A stretch of DNA of 22,457 bases from DASUAO01 sp046484625 (GTDB lineage Bacteria > Actinomycetota > Acidimicrobiia > IMCC26256 > PALSA-555), in NCBI GenBank assembly GCA_046484625.1, contig JAWOIO010000073.1:1-22457 (forward strand), in the 5' to 3' direction. The notes under the pieces are model-generated. The model worked only from the letters and a program-made list of their open reading frames with translations. It was not told where the DNA came from and did not search any database. Numbering within the stretch: position 1 is the first letter of the stretch; the number at the start of each line of letters is the position of its first letter. This document shows positions 14,875 to 22,077 of this stretch, one piece after another. A program made the translations under genes and the position numbers.

Positions 14875-15888
14875 ATGGCGACGCCGCGGGAGGCCGGGTT
14901 CCGGATGCCACCCGAGTGGGCACCGCACGCCCGCACGTGGATGGCCTGGCCGTGCGCCGAGTACTTCGCTGACCTCGATCGAGCCCGTCGAGCATGGGCG
15001 CAGGTCGCGAACACGATCGCCCGGTACGAGCCCGTCACCGTGGTGGCGAACACCGAGGACTCGGTGGCAGCTCGGGACGCGCTCGATCCGGACGTGGCGG
15101 TCCTGGTCGCACCGATCGACGACGCCTGGATGCGCGACAGCGGGCCGACGTTCCTCCTCGACGCCGACGGCGTGCTCGGGGCGGTCGACTGGGTGTTCAA
15201 CGGCTGGGGTGCCCAGGAGTGGGCATCGTGGGAGCGCGACGCCGCGATCGCGGCCACGGTCATCGAGCGCGCAGGTGCCCGACGGTTCTCCTCGGAGCTG
15301 GTGAACGAGGGCGGAGGCATCCACGTCGACGGCGAGGGCACGGTGATCCTCACCGAGACCGTGCAGCTCGATCCCGATCGCAACCCTGACGCGGCGAAGG
15401 CGTCGATCGAGGCCGAGCTCGCGGCCACCATCGGGACCACGCGTGCGATCTGGCTGCCTCGCGGCCTCGCGGCCGACTACGACGAGATGGGCACCCGCGG
15501 CCACGTCGACCTGCTCGCGGCGTTCGTACGCCCCGGCGTCGTCGTCGCCCACCGCCAGCCGGACCCGACGTCGCCGGACCACGCCGTGTCGGAGGAGAAC
15601 GCGGCGATCCTGCAGGCGGCCGGGCTCGAGGTCATCCGGCTCACCGCACCGCCGGCATCCGCGTCGCCGGGCCGACCGGGCGACTGGAGCTACGTGAACT
15701 TCTACGTGGGCAACGGGTTCGTCCTCGTCGGGACGTTCGGAGTCGCCGCCCACGACGACGCCGCGTGCGAGACGCTCGCCACCGTGTTCCCCGGCCGCAC
15801 GGTGGAACCGGTTGACGCTCGCCCCATGTTCGAGTGCGGTGGGGGCATCCACTGCATCACGCAGCAGCAGCCCGCATCGCGGACGTGA
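14875..15888 (+). CDS. Agmatine deiminase family protein
   Basis: A 337-residue member of the peptidyl-arginine-deiminase-like guanidino-modifying family. The usual reaction is agmatine to N-carbamoylputrescine plus ammonia, a step of arginine-derived polyamine metabolism. Supporting motifs are MPPEWAPHARTWMAWP at the N-terminus, PIDDAWMRDSGPTF, DWVFNGWG, VNEGGGIHVDGEGT, TRGHVDLLAAFV and the C-terminal CGGGIHCITQQQP with the nucleophile Cys327. Length is slightly short of the typical 350-370. The ATG at 14875 is chosen by the start of family similarity and the TACCGT leaderless box. No putrescine carbamoyltransferase or amidase (AguB) gene is adjacent, so the pathway is completed elsewhere or the substrate differs. 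Confidence 0.92.
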   Translation: MATPREAGFRMPPEWAPHARTWMAWPCAEYFADLDRARRAWAQVANTIARYEPVTVVANTEDSVAARDALDPDVAVLVAPIDDAWMRDSGPTFLLDADGVLGAVDWVFNGWGAQEWASWERDAAIAATVIERAGARRFSSELVNEGGGIHVDGEGTVILTETVQLDPDRNPDAAKASIEAELAATIGTTRAIWLPRGLAADYDEMGTRGHVDLLAAFVRPGVVVAHRQPDPTSPDHAVSEENAAILQAAGLEVIRLTAPPASASPGRPGDWSYVNFYVGNGFVLVGTFGVAAHDDAACETLATVFPGRTVEPVDARPMFECGGGIHCITQQQPASRT

Positions 15889-15989
15889 ACACGGCACCGA
15901 CCCTGCGCGAGCTGTCCGGGACGTATCGATCCCCACGGTTCGAACGCTGACCCACGGCAGGCAGTGGAGGACCGACGGAACCCGGGCAG

Positions 15990-16004
15990 GTGACCTTGGA
16001 CCCT
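15990..16004. promoter_or_regulatory. DosR/DevR-like box upstream of the flavodoxin gene
   Basis: GTGACCTTGGACCCT resembles the near-palindromic DosR/DevR-type element GGGACCTTNGGCCCT, with two mismatches by eye, 61 bases before the flavodoxin start. In mycobacteria and streptomycetes such boxes mark hypoxia/redox-responsive genes. It lies in the 176-base intergenic stretch 15889-16064, in which I see nothing else. The call is by resemblance only. Confidence 0.35.
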
Positions 16005-16064
16005 ACGACCCCCGAGCCCTCGGACGTACGTTCGCCGTGGAGCGGCGAGGAGCAAGGAGACGTC

Positions 16065-16619
16065 ATGCGCGCAGTCGTGGTCTACGAGTCGATGTACGGC
16101 AACACGCACCTGATCGCCGACGCGATCGGCGGCGGCCTCCGGGACGCGGCCGGGCTGGACGAGGTGGTCGTCGTCCCCGTCCATGACGCAGCCGCGGCGC
16201 TCGAGTCCGGCACGGATCTCCTCGTGGTCGGCGGGCCGACCCATGTCCACGGCATGAGCCGCGAGTCCACGCGCGAGGAGGCGGTCCGCCAGGCCAACGA
16301 GCCCGACAGCGGGCTCACGCTGGATCCGGACGCGGAAGGCCCCGGGCTGCGCGAGTGGTTCGACTCGCTCCACCGACTCGACGTGGCGGCGGCGGCGTTC
16401 GACACGAGGGTCGACCTGCCGGTGGCACTGACGGGTCGCGCGTCGAAGGGGATCGCCCGTCGGCTCCGAAAGCTCCACTGCCACCAGGTCGCGGAGCCAC
16501 GGTCGTTCCTGATCACGACCGACACCGAGCTCGAGCCCGACGAGGTGAAGCACGCCCGCGAGTGGGGCGCGGCGCTCGCCGCCTCGCTCGCGACCGACCA
16601 CACGACATCGTCACGGTAA
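16065..16619 (+). CDS. Flavodoxin-like domain protein
   Basis: A 184-residue single-domain flavodoxin-fold protein. It begins MRAVVVYESMYGNTHLIADAI, where the strand plus Ser-Met-Tyr-Gly-Asn-Thr loop is the FMN phosphate-binding site (residues about 9-14). GTDLLVVGGPTHVHGMS follows, giving the second flavin loop, and PVALTGRASKGIARRL near the C-terminus gives a further strand and loop. It probably carries electrons or acts as an FMN-dependent redox protein; the partner is unknown. The start is ATG 16065 because AAGGAG (16054-16059) precedes it by 5 bases. An in-frame TTG 75 bases upstream lies inside the DosR-like box and was rejected. The DUF305 gene follows after 83 bases in the same direction. 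Confidence 0.9.
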   Translation: MRAVVVYESMYGNTHLIADAIGGGLRDAAGLDEVVVVPVHDAAAALESGTDLLVVGGPTHVHGMSRESTREEAVRQANEPDSGLTLDPDAEGPGLREWFDSLHRLDVAAAAFDTRVDLPVALTGRASKGIARRLRKLHCHQVAEPRSFLITTDTELEPDEVKHAREWGAALAASLATDHTTSSR

Positions 16620-16702
16620 CGTCGCGGTGTCCCCCGCGCCCTCGGAGTCCTGATGTCCGTTCCCGGCGCCGCCCCGACGAGCGCGCAGAAGGTGATTCCC
16701 AG

Positions 16703-17371
16703 ATGACGGACCCGAACCGAGCAGAGCCCGACGTCGGCGCCACGGCCTGGCGACCCGGTCGGGTCGGTCTGACCCTCGCCGCGCTCGTCCTCGTCTTCGC
16801 GGGTGCGGTCGGCGGGTGGCTCGTGGCACGCGACGACGCTCCGTCGTTCAACGACGCCGATGTCGGGTTCCTCGACGACATGGTCCAGCACCATTCTGGA
16901 GCCATCACGATCGGCTTCGAGTACCTCCAGGCGAGGGGCGACGGACCGATGGGTCACTACGCCCGGGAGATCGTGATCGAGCAGAGCCAGGAGGTCGCCC
17001 AGATGAACGCGCTCCTCTCCGAGGTCGACGACCACGAGACGATCGGCGACGGCGTCTCGATGGAGTGGATGGGACACCCGATCCGCACCCGACGGATGCC
17101 GGGGTTGGCGACCACCGACCAGATCACCCGGCTCGGAGCGGCGCGCGAGCTCGCCGCCGACGACCTGTTCTCGGAGCTGATGATCCGGCACCACGCGGCG
17201 GGCGTCGCGATGGCGGACGAAGCAGCCGCGCTCGGGACGAACGCGACCGTGGCCCGCCTCGCTCGGGCGATGGCGCGGGTCCAGCGCCAGGAGATGGCGG
17301 CGATGAACGCCGCGCGGGCGACCCTCGGCCTCGCGGCCGTCGCGACCGATCCGCCGACCTCGCACGGGTAG
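16703..17371 (+). CDS. DUF305 family membrane-anchored protein
   Basis: A 222-residue protein with one N-terminal membrane helix (about residues 20-43, GLTLAALVLVFAGAVGGWLV) and an extracytoplasmic helical domain of the DUF305 family. The family's duplicated signature is clear: FLDDMVQHHSGAITI in the first half and LFSELMIRHHAAGVAMA in the second, each with an HH pair in a ferritin-like four-helix arrangement. Methionine and histidine are plentiful around both motifs. Members are often near copper or redox genes, and metal binding has been suggested for some; the role here is not known. The ATG at 16703 has AAGGTGA at 16689-16695 as a ribosome site. Being 83 bases after the flavodoxin gene, it may share its transcript. 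Confidence 0.9.
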   Translation: MTDPNRAEPDVGATAWRPGRVGLTLAALVLVFAGAVGGWLVARDDAPSFNDADVGFLDDMVQHHSGAITIGFEYLQARGDGPMGHYAREIVIEQSQEVAQMNALLSEVDDHETIGDGVSMEWMGHPIRTRRMPGLATTDQITRLGAARELAADDLFSELMIRHHAAGVAMADEAAALGTNATVARLARAMARVQRQEMAAMNAARATLGLAAVATDPPTSHG

Positions 17372-17377
17372 TCCCCA

Positions 17378-17404
17378 CGGCGTCGACGCCGAGGGCGGGC
17401 GCCC
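17378..17404. terminator. GC-rich dyads between convergent genes, possible bidirectional terminator
   Basis: CGGCGTCGACGCCG (17378-17391) is a perfect 14-bp palindrome that could fold as a 5-bp stem with a TCGA loop. It is followed at once by GGGCG (17393-17397) opposite CGCCC (17400-17404). Both lie in the 45-base gap between the convergent DUF305 and methyltransferase genes. There is no U-run, so any termination would be of the stem-only type. Confidence 0.35.
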
Positions 17405-17416
17405 GTTCCCGGTCGG

Positions 17417-18316
17417 TCAGCGCTTCTCGAGGACGAGCCGGAAGTGGTCGAGCAGCTCTCGCTCGAAGCACACGCTGTTGGGGCTCACCCCTGACGTGAA
17501 CGCGAGGCGGAAGTCCTTGCTGGTGAGCCAGCGCGGCACGAGCCTGAGCTTGAGCAGGTACTTCCGGAAGCTCGGCTCGCCGAACCGCTTGCGCCACTGG
17601 CTGATCGTCTCGATGTAGTCGAGTCGCCCACTGATGCTGGAGACGAGCCGGAAGTGAGGATCTGCGGCCTCGATGATCTGCTCCTGGCCGAACGGGAGGC
17701 ACGACCCTGGGAACTGGTGACCCAGCAGTGCGAGGTACCAGGCGTCGGAGTCGCGAGGAGCGTCGATGTCGACCTCGTCGATCGGGATCATGTTCCGGCC
17801 GAAGACCATCGTCTGCAGGAAGAAGCGGCCACCGTCGGGAAGGACGCTCGCGACACGCGCGAACAGGTCGCGGTAGATCTCGTCCTGGCGACCGGCCTCG
17901 TACTCCTCGGGTGAGCAGAAGTGCTCGAACGCGCCGAGGCTCACGACCGCATCGAACGCGCCGAACTGCTCCGCGGTGAGCTCGCGCGCATCCGCGAGGT
18001 GGACATCGAGACCGTTGCGCCGGCAGGCCGCCAACTGCGCCGAGGACAGCGTGACGCCGACACCCACACCGCCCCGGGTCCGGACCTCGTCGAGCATCGG
18101 ACCCCACCCGCACCCGAGATCGAGCACGCGACGTCCCGGTCCGATCCCCACCTGTTCGACGACGTAGTCGCGTTTGCGCTGCTGGGCCTCCTCCAACGTG
18201 AGGGAGAAGTCCCCGTCGTACTTCGCGCCGCTGAAGTCGGCCAGCTCACCGAGGCTCAGGCGGAAGATCCGATCGATGAGCGAGTAGGTGAACTCGAGAT
18301 CCTTGCGTTCGGCCAT
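17417..18316 (-). CDS. Class I SAM methyltransferase, cyclopropane-fatty-acid-synthase-like
   Basis: A 299-residue S-adenosylmethionine-dependent methyltransferase of the cyclopropane/mycolic-acid synthase type. The SAM site VLDLGCGWG is at residues 64-72. GVTLSSAQL, the typical CFA-synthase motif after strand 2, and VVSLGAFEHF follow. The substrate-side region contains SISGRLDYIETISQWRKRF, also CFA-like. Known relatives modify unsaturated fatty acyl chains of phospholipids; some actinobacterial members act on other lipids. The protein lacks the long N-terminal domain of E. coli Cfa, like mycobacterial enzymes. TAGGGT ends 6 bases before its ATG, indicating a leaderless mRNA. It diverges from the spermidine-synthase-like gene across 56 bases. 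Confidence 0.9.
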   Translation of the reverse strand: MAERKDLEFTYSLIDRIFRLSLGELADFSGAKYDGDFSLTLEEAQQRKRDYVVEQVGIGPGRRVLDLGCGWGPMLDEVRTRGGVGVGVTLSSAQLAACRRNGLDVHLADARELTAEQFGAFDAVVSLGAFEHFCSPEEYEAGRQDEIYRDLFARVASVLPDGGRFFLQTMVFGRNMIPIDEVDIDAPRDSDAWYLALLGHQFPGSCLPFGQEQIIEAADPHFRLVSSISGRLDYIETISQWRKRFGEPSFRKYLLKLRLVPRWLTSKDFRLAFTSGVSPNSVCFERELLDHFRLVLEKR

Positions 18317-18322
18317 CCGGGA

Positions 18323-18328
18323 ACCCTA
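18323..18328 (-). promoter_or_regulatory. Leaderless -10 box (TAGGGT) of the methyltransferase gene
   Basis: On the minus strand TAGGGT, then 6 bases, then the ATG at 18314-18316. It fits TAnnnT at leaderless spacing; no Shine-Dalgarno and no -35 is seen. Confidence 0.5.
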
Positions 18329-18360
18329 CGCACTCCGCGGCTCCAAGCGGGCGAACCTCG

Positions 18361-18366
18361 TACTGT
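18361..18366 (+). promoter_or_regulatory. Leaderless -10 box (TACTGT) of the spermidine-synthase-like gene
   Basis: TACTGT, then 6 bases, then the ATG at 18373. Together with the minus-strand box at 18323-18328 it means both divergent genes in this 56-base gap carry the same arrangement, which strengthens both calls. Confidence 0.5.
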
Positions 18367-18372
18367 CGACCT

Positions 18373-19107
18373 ATGGGTGCGCGCTTCGAGGAGATCGATC
18401 GACGCGAGACGGCGATGGGTCTCCTCACCGTGCGGCGCCGGTTCGAGCCGACCCTGGAGGTCGACGTCTACGAGGTGAAGCTCGGCGACGAGTTCCTCAT
18501 GTCCAGCCTGTTCACGGTGGCCGAGATCCAGCTGGCCGAGCTCGGGCTCGCCGCGGTGCCCGACACCGGCGAACCCATCGATGTGTTGGTGGGTGGCCTC
18601 GGGCTCGGGTATACGGCCCGGGCGGCGTTGGTCGACCCCCGGGTCCGGTCGGTACACGTCGTCGAGGCGCTCGACGCCGTCATCGAATGGCAGGAGCGGG
18701 AGCTCCTCCCTCTGGCCGCCGATCTGGTGACCGACCGCCGGTGCCACCTGGTCCACGGCGACTTCTTCGCGATGGTCGCGAGCGAAGCGCCCTTCGGCCC
18801 CGAGGCGCCCGACCGGTTCGACGCGATCCTGGTCGACATCGACCACACCCCGACCCACCTGCTCCACCCGAGCCATGCGGCGTTCTACGAGGCGCCCGGC
18901 CTCACGCACCTCGCCGCCCGCCTGCAGCCTGGTGGGGTCTTCGGTCTGTGGTCCGACGACGGTCCCGACCTGCGCTTCCTCGATGTCGCCCGGTCGGTGT
19001 TCGCCACGTGCGAGGCACACACCGTGACCTTCCCCAACTTCTACACCGGCGGGGAATCGTCGAGCACCGTCGTCATCGCGTGCGCGGCAGACCTGAGCCC
19101 GGCGTAA
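18373..19107 (+). CDS. Spermidine-synthase-like SAM-dependent protein
   Basis: A 244-residue Rossmann-fold protein of the spermidine/spermine synthase superfamily. The cofactor loop VLVGGLGLGYTAR lies near residues 71-83. VHVVEALDAVIEWQ supplies the acidic residue that would bind the ribose, LVHGDFF gives the third strand, and DAILVDIDHTP the active-site strand where true spermidine synthases have an Asp. Many actinobacterial proteins of this kind are annotated as spermidine synthase without evidence of aminopropyl transfer. The short N-terminal region here lacks the tetramerisation domain of classical enzymes. A methyltransferase role is equally possible. It ends 79 bases before the small membrane-protein gene on the same strand, but a KstR-like box lies between them. 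Confidence 0.82.
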   Translation: MGARFEEIDRRETAMGLLTVRRRFEPTLEVDVYEVKLGDEFLMSSLFTVAEIQLAELGLAAVPDTGEPIDVLVGGLGLGYTARAALVDPRVRSVHVVEALDAVIEWQERELLPLAADLVTDRRCHLVHGDFFAMVASEAPFGPEAPDRFDAILVDIDHTPTHLLHPSHAAFYEAPGLTHLAARLQPGGVFGLWSDDGPDLRFLDVARSVFATCEAHTVTFPNFYTGGESSSTVVIACAADLSPA

Positions 19108-19135
19108 GGTCAGGGCCGACGGAATGGATCGCGAC

Positions 19136-19149
19136 TAGAACGTGTTCTA
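19136..19149. promoter_or_regulatory. KstR-like operator TAGAACGTGTTCTA
   Basis: TAGAAC and GTTCTA are exact inverted repeats around a GT centre. The 14 bases match the KstR consensus TnnAACnnGTTnnA at every fixed position. KstR is the TetR-family repressor of sterol side-chain and ring degradation genes in mycobacteria and rhodococci. The box lies 37 bases before the start of the first small membrane-protein gene, in locally AT-rich DNA, so it probably overlaps that promoter. The regulator itself is not in this window. Confidence 0.65.
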
Positions 19150-19186
19150 CTTTTCGTCAATCGTTGCCACCCCTGGAGGCCAGTCC

Positions 19187-19393
19187 ATGCCACCCCGGTC
19201 CGCCCGACCCCACATCTCGCGGTTCACGGCCATGAAGTTGTTGTTGTTGTTGGCCGCATTCTTGTCATTCCTGCTCTCGGTCGGTCTGTTCTTCCTCGCC
19301 GAGAACAAGCTTCAGGGGATCTTCGTCGGCCTCTGGGTGCCGTCGATCCTCTCGCTCGGGGCGCTCGTGCTCGTCGGGGAAGACAAGCGATGA
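19187..19393 (+). CDS. Small two-helix membrane protein, unknown function
   Basis: A 68-residue protein that I do not recognise. After a basic, polar N-terminus (PPRSARPHISRF), there are two hydrophobic segments, about residues 17-38 and 45-64, joined by ENKLQG and ending in EDKR. The conserved-looking GIFVGLWVPSILSLGALVL suggests a real family rather than random coding. The start is ATG 19187, set by GGAGG at 19175-19179 with a 7-base spacer; an internal ATG at 19232 begins directly at the hydrophobic segment but lacks a ribosome site. The gene lies immediately behind the KstR-like box and overlaps the next small gene by 4 bases, so the two are likely one operon and may form a membrane complex. 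Confidence 0.78.
   Translation: MPPRSARPHISRFTAMKLLLLLAAFLSFLLSVGLFFLAENKLQGIFVGLWVPSILSLGALVLVGEDKR
19238..19252 (+). repeat. Five tandem TTG codons
   Basis: Five consecutive TTG leucine codons directly after the internal ATG-AAG of the small membrane-protein gene. Leucine is otherwise coded mostly by CTC or CTG in this window, so the run is atypical. It is a simple trinucleotide repeat that could vary in copy number without shifting the frame. Confidence 0.8.
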
Positions 19394-19533
19394 GCCTCGA
19401 GCTGCTCTTCAGCATCGGCGCGGTCGTGTTCGTCATCACGATGACCGGCATCTTCATCTTCGGTCTGACGCTATTCCAACAATGGCAGGCTCGGGACGAA
19501 GCGGCAGGTACCGCGGCGAATCCACCGGCCTGA
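19390..19533 (+). CDS. 47-residue single-helix membrane microprotein, unknown function
   Basis: A very small gene whose ATG overlaps the previous stop (ATGA at 19390-19393) and which ends in TGA at 19531-19533. The product begins MSLELLFSIGAVVF, and residues about 4-29 form one hydrophobic helix. A polar, Ala-rich tail follows (QQWQARDEAAGTAANPPA). The overlap, the clean membrane-helix pattern, and the fact that it fills the gap up to the convergent SDR gene (17 bases) argue that it is translated by coupling. It would be missed by a minimum-length cut-off. Function is unknown; a subunit or stabiliser of a membrane complex with its two-helix partner is plausible. Confidence 0.68.
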   Translation: MSLELLFSIGAVVFVITMTGIFIFGLTLFQQWQARDEAAGTAANPPA

Positions 19534-19550
19534 GCTCCACGGCCAGGTGT

Positions 19551-20534
19551 TCAGAGCGATACTTCCGGATCCTCGCCGCTCGTCAAGACGACCCAGTCCC
19601 ACAGCTCGCGACGGCGCTCCAGCGTGTCGCTCGCCTTCGTCCGGCGGAGCTTGTGGATCGAACGGGGACGACGGTCGAGCCAGAACCATCCGTTCGATTC
19701 CAACGGCGCGGCGTCGGCAGCAAGCCACACGAGCGTGTCCGCGCCCTGCTCAGGACTCCGGAGCAGGGGTCCCATGACCTTGGAGAAGATCGGGAGCGAC
19801 TCCTCCACGCCCGGCGTATCGGCCCATCCCGGGTGCATCGCATGGAAGTGGATGCCCCGGTCGCCGAATCGCTCCGCCCACATCTCGTTGAGCGTCACCT
19901 GCGCGCGCTTGGCGCGTGCGTACTGCTCCGCGCCTTTGTAGTCGTGCTCGCTCATCTGGAGGTTCGCGGTCGAGAGCGGCGCGGTGTACATCCCGCCCGA
20001 CGACATCGTCAGCACGCGCGCCGGCGCCGAGACCGCGAGCCGATCGAGGAGCAGCGTCGTGAGGAGGAACGGCCCGACGACCTGGCTCGCCACGGTCGCC
20101 TCGGTCCCGTCGGGAGCTACGCGGCGGTCAGCAGTGAGCGCACCCGCGTTGTGGATCAGGACGTCGACCCGATCGTGCTCGGCGAGGACCCGGCGGGCGA
20201 GCTCGCGCACCTGGTCGAGATCGCCCATGTCCGCGGCCACCTGCGTGACCCGCGTGTTCTCTGTGGCGTCGACGATCTCGGCGACCACCCGCTCGTTCTT
20301 CTCGGCTCCTCGGCCCACGAGTACGAGGGTTGCTCCGGCACGGGCGAGCTGCTCGGCCGCCGCCCGTCCGAGGCCTGAGGTCGCGCCCGTGAGGACGATG
20401 ACCCGACCGCGGAGGTCGTAGGAGTTGACCGGCGTCCACTCGTCGAGGTGCTTGCGCGCCGCGTAGCCAATCTTCGTGAAGCTGGTCAGGATGGGTGCCT
20501 CGAGCACCGCATCGGCTGCGTCGCGCAGGTTCAC
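19551..20534 (-). CDS. Short-chain dehydrogenase/reductase, DHRS12-like
   Basis: A 327-residue classical SDR with an N-terminal extension of about 40 residues. The cofactor motif TGATSGLG is at 49-56, VLIHNAG is the NNAG-type strand, Ser178/Ser179 lie in LTMSSGGMYT, and Y205 and K209 in YARAKRAQ complete the active site. The segment after it, HFHAMHPGWADTPGVEESLP, is characteristic of the DHRS12 group, whose substrate is not firmly known. The use of NAD or NADP cannot be fixed. Its ATG overlaps the SRPBCC gene's stop (ATGA at 20531-20534), so the two are translationally coupled. It converges with the microprotein gene with only 17 bases between stop codons. Confidence 0.92.
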   Translation of the reverse strand: MNLRDAADAVLEAPILTSFTKIGYAARKHLDEWTPVNSYDLRGRVIVLTGATSGLGRAAAEQLARAGATLVLVGRGAEKNERVVAEIVDATENTRVTQVAADMGDLDQVRELARRVLAEHDRVDVLIHNAGALTADRRVAPDGTEATVASQVVGPFLLTTLLLDRLAVSAPARVLTMSSGGMYTAPLSTANLQMSEHDYKGAEQYARAKRAQVTLNEMWAERFGDRGIHFHAMHPGWADTPGVEESLPIFSKVMGPLLRSPEQGADTLVWLAADAAPLESNGWFWLDRRPRSIHKLRRTKASDTLERRRELWDWVVLTSGEDPEVSL

Positions 20535-20986
20535 GGCAGCGGCTCGTCGACTCGCTCGCCGTCGAGGGCCCGGATCAGCCCGGCCGCGGCGCGATCACCG
20601 ATCCTGTCGAACACGAGACCCAGGAGCGGGTTGGCAAGACCGAGAAGTCCGTTGAGCGTCAGACTGGCGTCGTAGGTGACGATCGAGCCCTCGCCAGCGG
20701 CGCGGACGATGATGGTGTCGAGCGAGCGCACGCGCGGGGACTGCGCGTCGGCGACGACTCGCGACGGCGGCTCGTAGCTGGTGGTTCGGTAGTGCAGGAC
20801 GAGGGGCTTCGGAAACGCCTTGACGGTCACCGCGAAGACCGCGCCCGGTCCCGGTCCATCGCCTTCCGTCTGCTCGGCGGCGGTGACCCCGGGGTCCCAC
20901 TCGGCGAAGTTGCGAAGGTCCGCCATGTAGGCGAATGCCTCCGAAGGGGGGCGAGGTGTGCGGACGTGGACGACGTATTTGGCCAT
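20531..20986 (-). CDS. SRPBCC (START/Bet v1-like) ligand-binding family protein
   Basis: A 151-residue protein with the SRPBCC helix-grip pattern. An initial strand (MAKYVVHVRTPRPPSEAFAYMADLRNFAEWDPGV) is followed by paired strands and a long C-terminal helix near residues 120-145. Such proteins bind hydrophobic ligands in a deep cavity, sometimes as cyclases or aromatases, more often with unknown ligand. The overlap with the SDR suggests that both handle the same hydrophobic molecule. The start is ATG 20984-20986, where family similarity begins. TACAAC lies 6 bases upstream and is an imperfect version of the leaderless -10 seen elsewhere; GGAG is too close to the ATG to serve as a good ribosome site. 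Confidence 0.87.
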   Translation of the reverse strand: MAKYVVHVRTPRPPSEAFAYMADLRNFAEWDPGVTAAEQTEGDGPGPGAVFAVTVKAFPKPLVLHYRTTSYEPPSRVVADAQSPRVRSLDTIIVRAAGEGSIVTYDASLTLNGLLGLANPLLGLVFDRIGDRAAAGLIRALDGERVDEPLP

Positions 20987-21068
20987 GGCTCCGTTGTAGT
21001 GGTCTCCGACGGCGGATCTCGGGTCGAGGCCGCCGGACGACCTCCCCGGGTACCACCTCCACTGCCTG

Positions 21069-22070
21069 TCAGACGGCTGACTCGCCCTCGTCGGCGCCGA
21101 TGCGCACGACGACCTTGCCGACGGCCGACCCGTCCGCAACCGCGTCCAGGGCCTCGGGGAGCTGCTCGAACGCCATGATCGTGGCGGGTCCCGCAAGCTG
21201 GCCACCCTCGGCGAGGGCGAGCAGCGCGTCGTGATCGGCGTCGCTCTCCTCGCGGGTGAGCCCGCCCGCGTACACGCCGACCAGCGAGGCGTTGCGAACC
21301 ACGAGCTCATGGGTCGCCGGCTGCGCCCACTTCCCGCTCGCGAAGCCGATCGCGAGGAGTCGCCCGCCCGGCGCCAAGGTGCGCGTCGCCATCGCGGCCG
21401 GCTCTCCGCCGACGGGGTCGTAGACCAGGTCGACCCCGCGGCCGTCCGTCGCCGCGAGCACGGCGTCGGTCACGGACTCCGTCGCGCGGTCGATCACGAC
21501 CTCGGCACCCAGCTGGGTGCAGAACGCACACCGCTCGTCACCGTTGGCCACCGCGATCACCCTGGCGCCGAGCGCACGGCCGAGCTGCACGGCGGCCGCG
21601 CCCGAACCTCCCGCGGCCCCCAGCACCAACAACCAGTCCCCGGCCACGAGCGCGCCTCGACGCACCAAGCCGATCCAGGCCGTCGAGAACCCGATGCGGA
21701 ACCCGGCGGCGTCGGCGTCGCTCATCTCTTCCGGCACCCGGTGGACGGTCCCGGCACTGACGATCGTCGAATCCGCGAAGCCGCCGCGTCCGTCCATGAA
21801 GCTGGTGACCGCCATCACCCGCGCACCGACCGGAGCATCCACGTCCGCGCCCACGGCGTCGACCACGCCGCAGACCTCCTGGCCGGGGACGAACGGGAGC
21901 GACGGTGTCAGCGGGTAGGACCCACGGCACATGAGCACGTCCGGGAGGCCCACTGCCGCGGCACGCACCCGGAGTCGCAGCTCGCCGGGGCCGGGGACCG
22001 GCTCGTCGATGTCGGCGAGCTGTAGGACATCGCGCGGCTCGCCGTGCTGCTCGACTCGCCACGCCCGCAT
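21069..22070 (-). CDS. NADPH:quinone oxidoreductase family zinc-binding-type dehydrogenase (MDR)
   Basis: A 333-residue medium-chain dehydrogenase/reductase of the quinone oxidoreductase branch, expected to use NADPH to reduce quinones or enoyl compounds. MRAWRVEQHGEP opens the protein, VPGQEVCGVV marks the N-terminal GroES-like fold, LLVLGAAGGSGAAAVQLG is the nucleotide-binding loop, and DLVYDPVGGE follows. No structural-zinc cysteine cluster is present, as usual for this branch. I chose ATG 22068-22070 over the GTG two codons earlier because TAGCGT lies 7 bases before the ATG (leaderless arrangement) and the family begins there. It lies 26 bases downstream of a second, incomplete quinone oxidoreductase gene on the same strand; the two may be tandem paralogues. 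Confidence 0.92.
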   Translation of the reverse strand: MRAWRVEQHGEPRDVLQLADIDEPVPGPGELRLRVRAAAVGLPDVLMCRGSYPLTPSLPFVPGQEVCGVVDAVGADVDAPVGARVMAVTSFMDGRGGFADSTIVSAGTVHRVPEEMSDADAAGFRIGFSTAWIGLVRRGALVAGDWLLVLGAAGGSGAAAVQLGRALGARVIAVANGDERCAFCTQLGAEVVIDRATESVTDAVLAATDGRGVDLVYDPVGGEPAAMATRTLAPGGRLLAIGFASGKWAQPATHELVVRNASLVGVYAGGLTREESDADHDALLALAEGGQLAGPATIMAFEQLPEALDAVADGSAVGKVVVRIGADEGESAV

Positions 22071-22077
22071 GGCCACG

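Noticed and set aside
14832..15440. Upstream in-frame extension of the crotonase gene
   Set aside because: It is antisense to the agmatine deiminase gene, and a perfect Shine-Dalgarno places the start at 14831.
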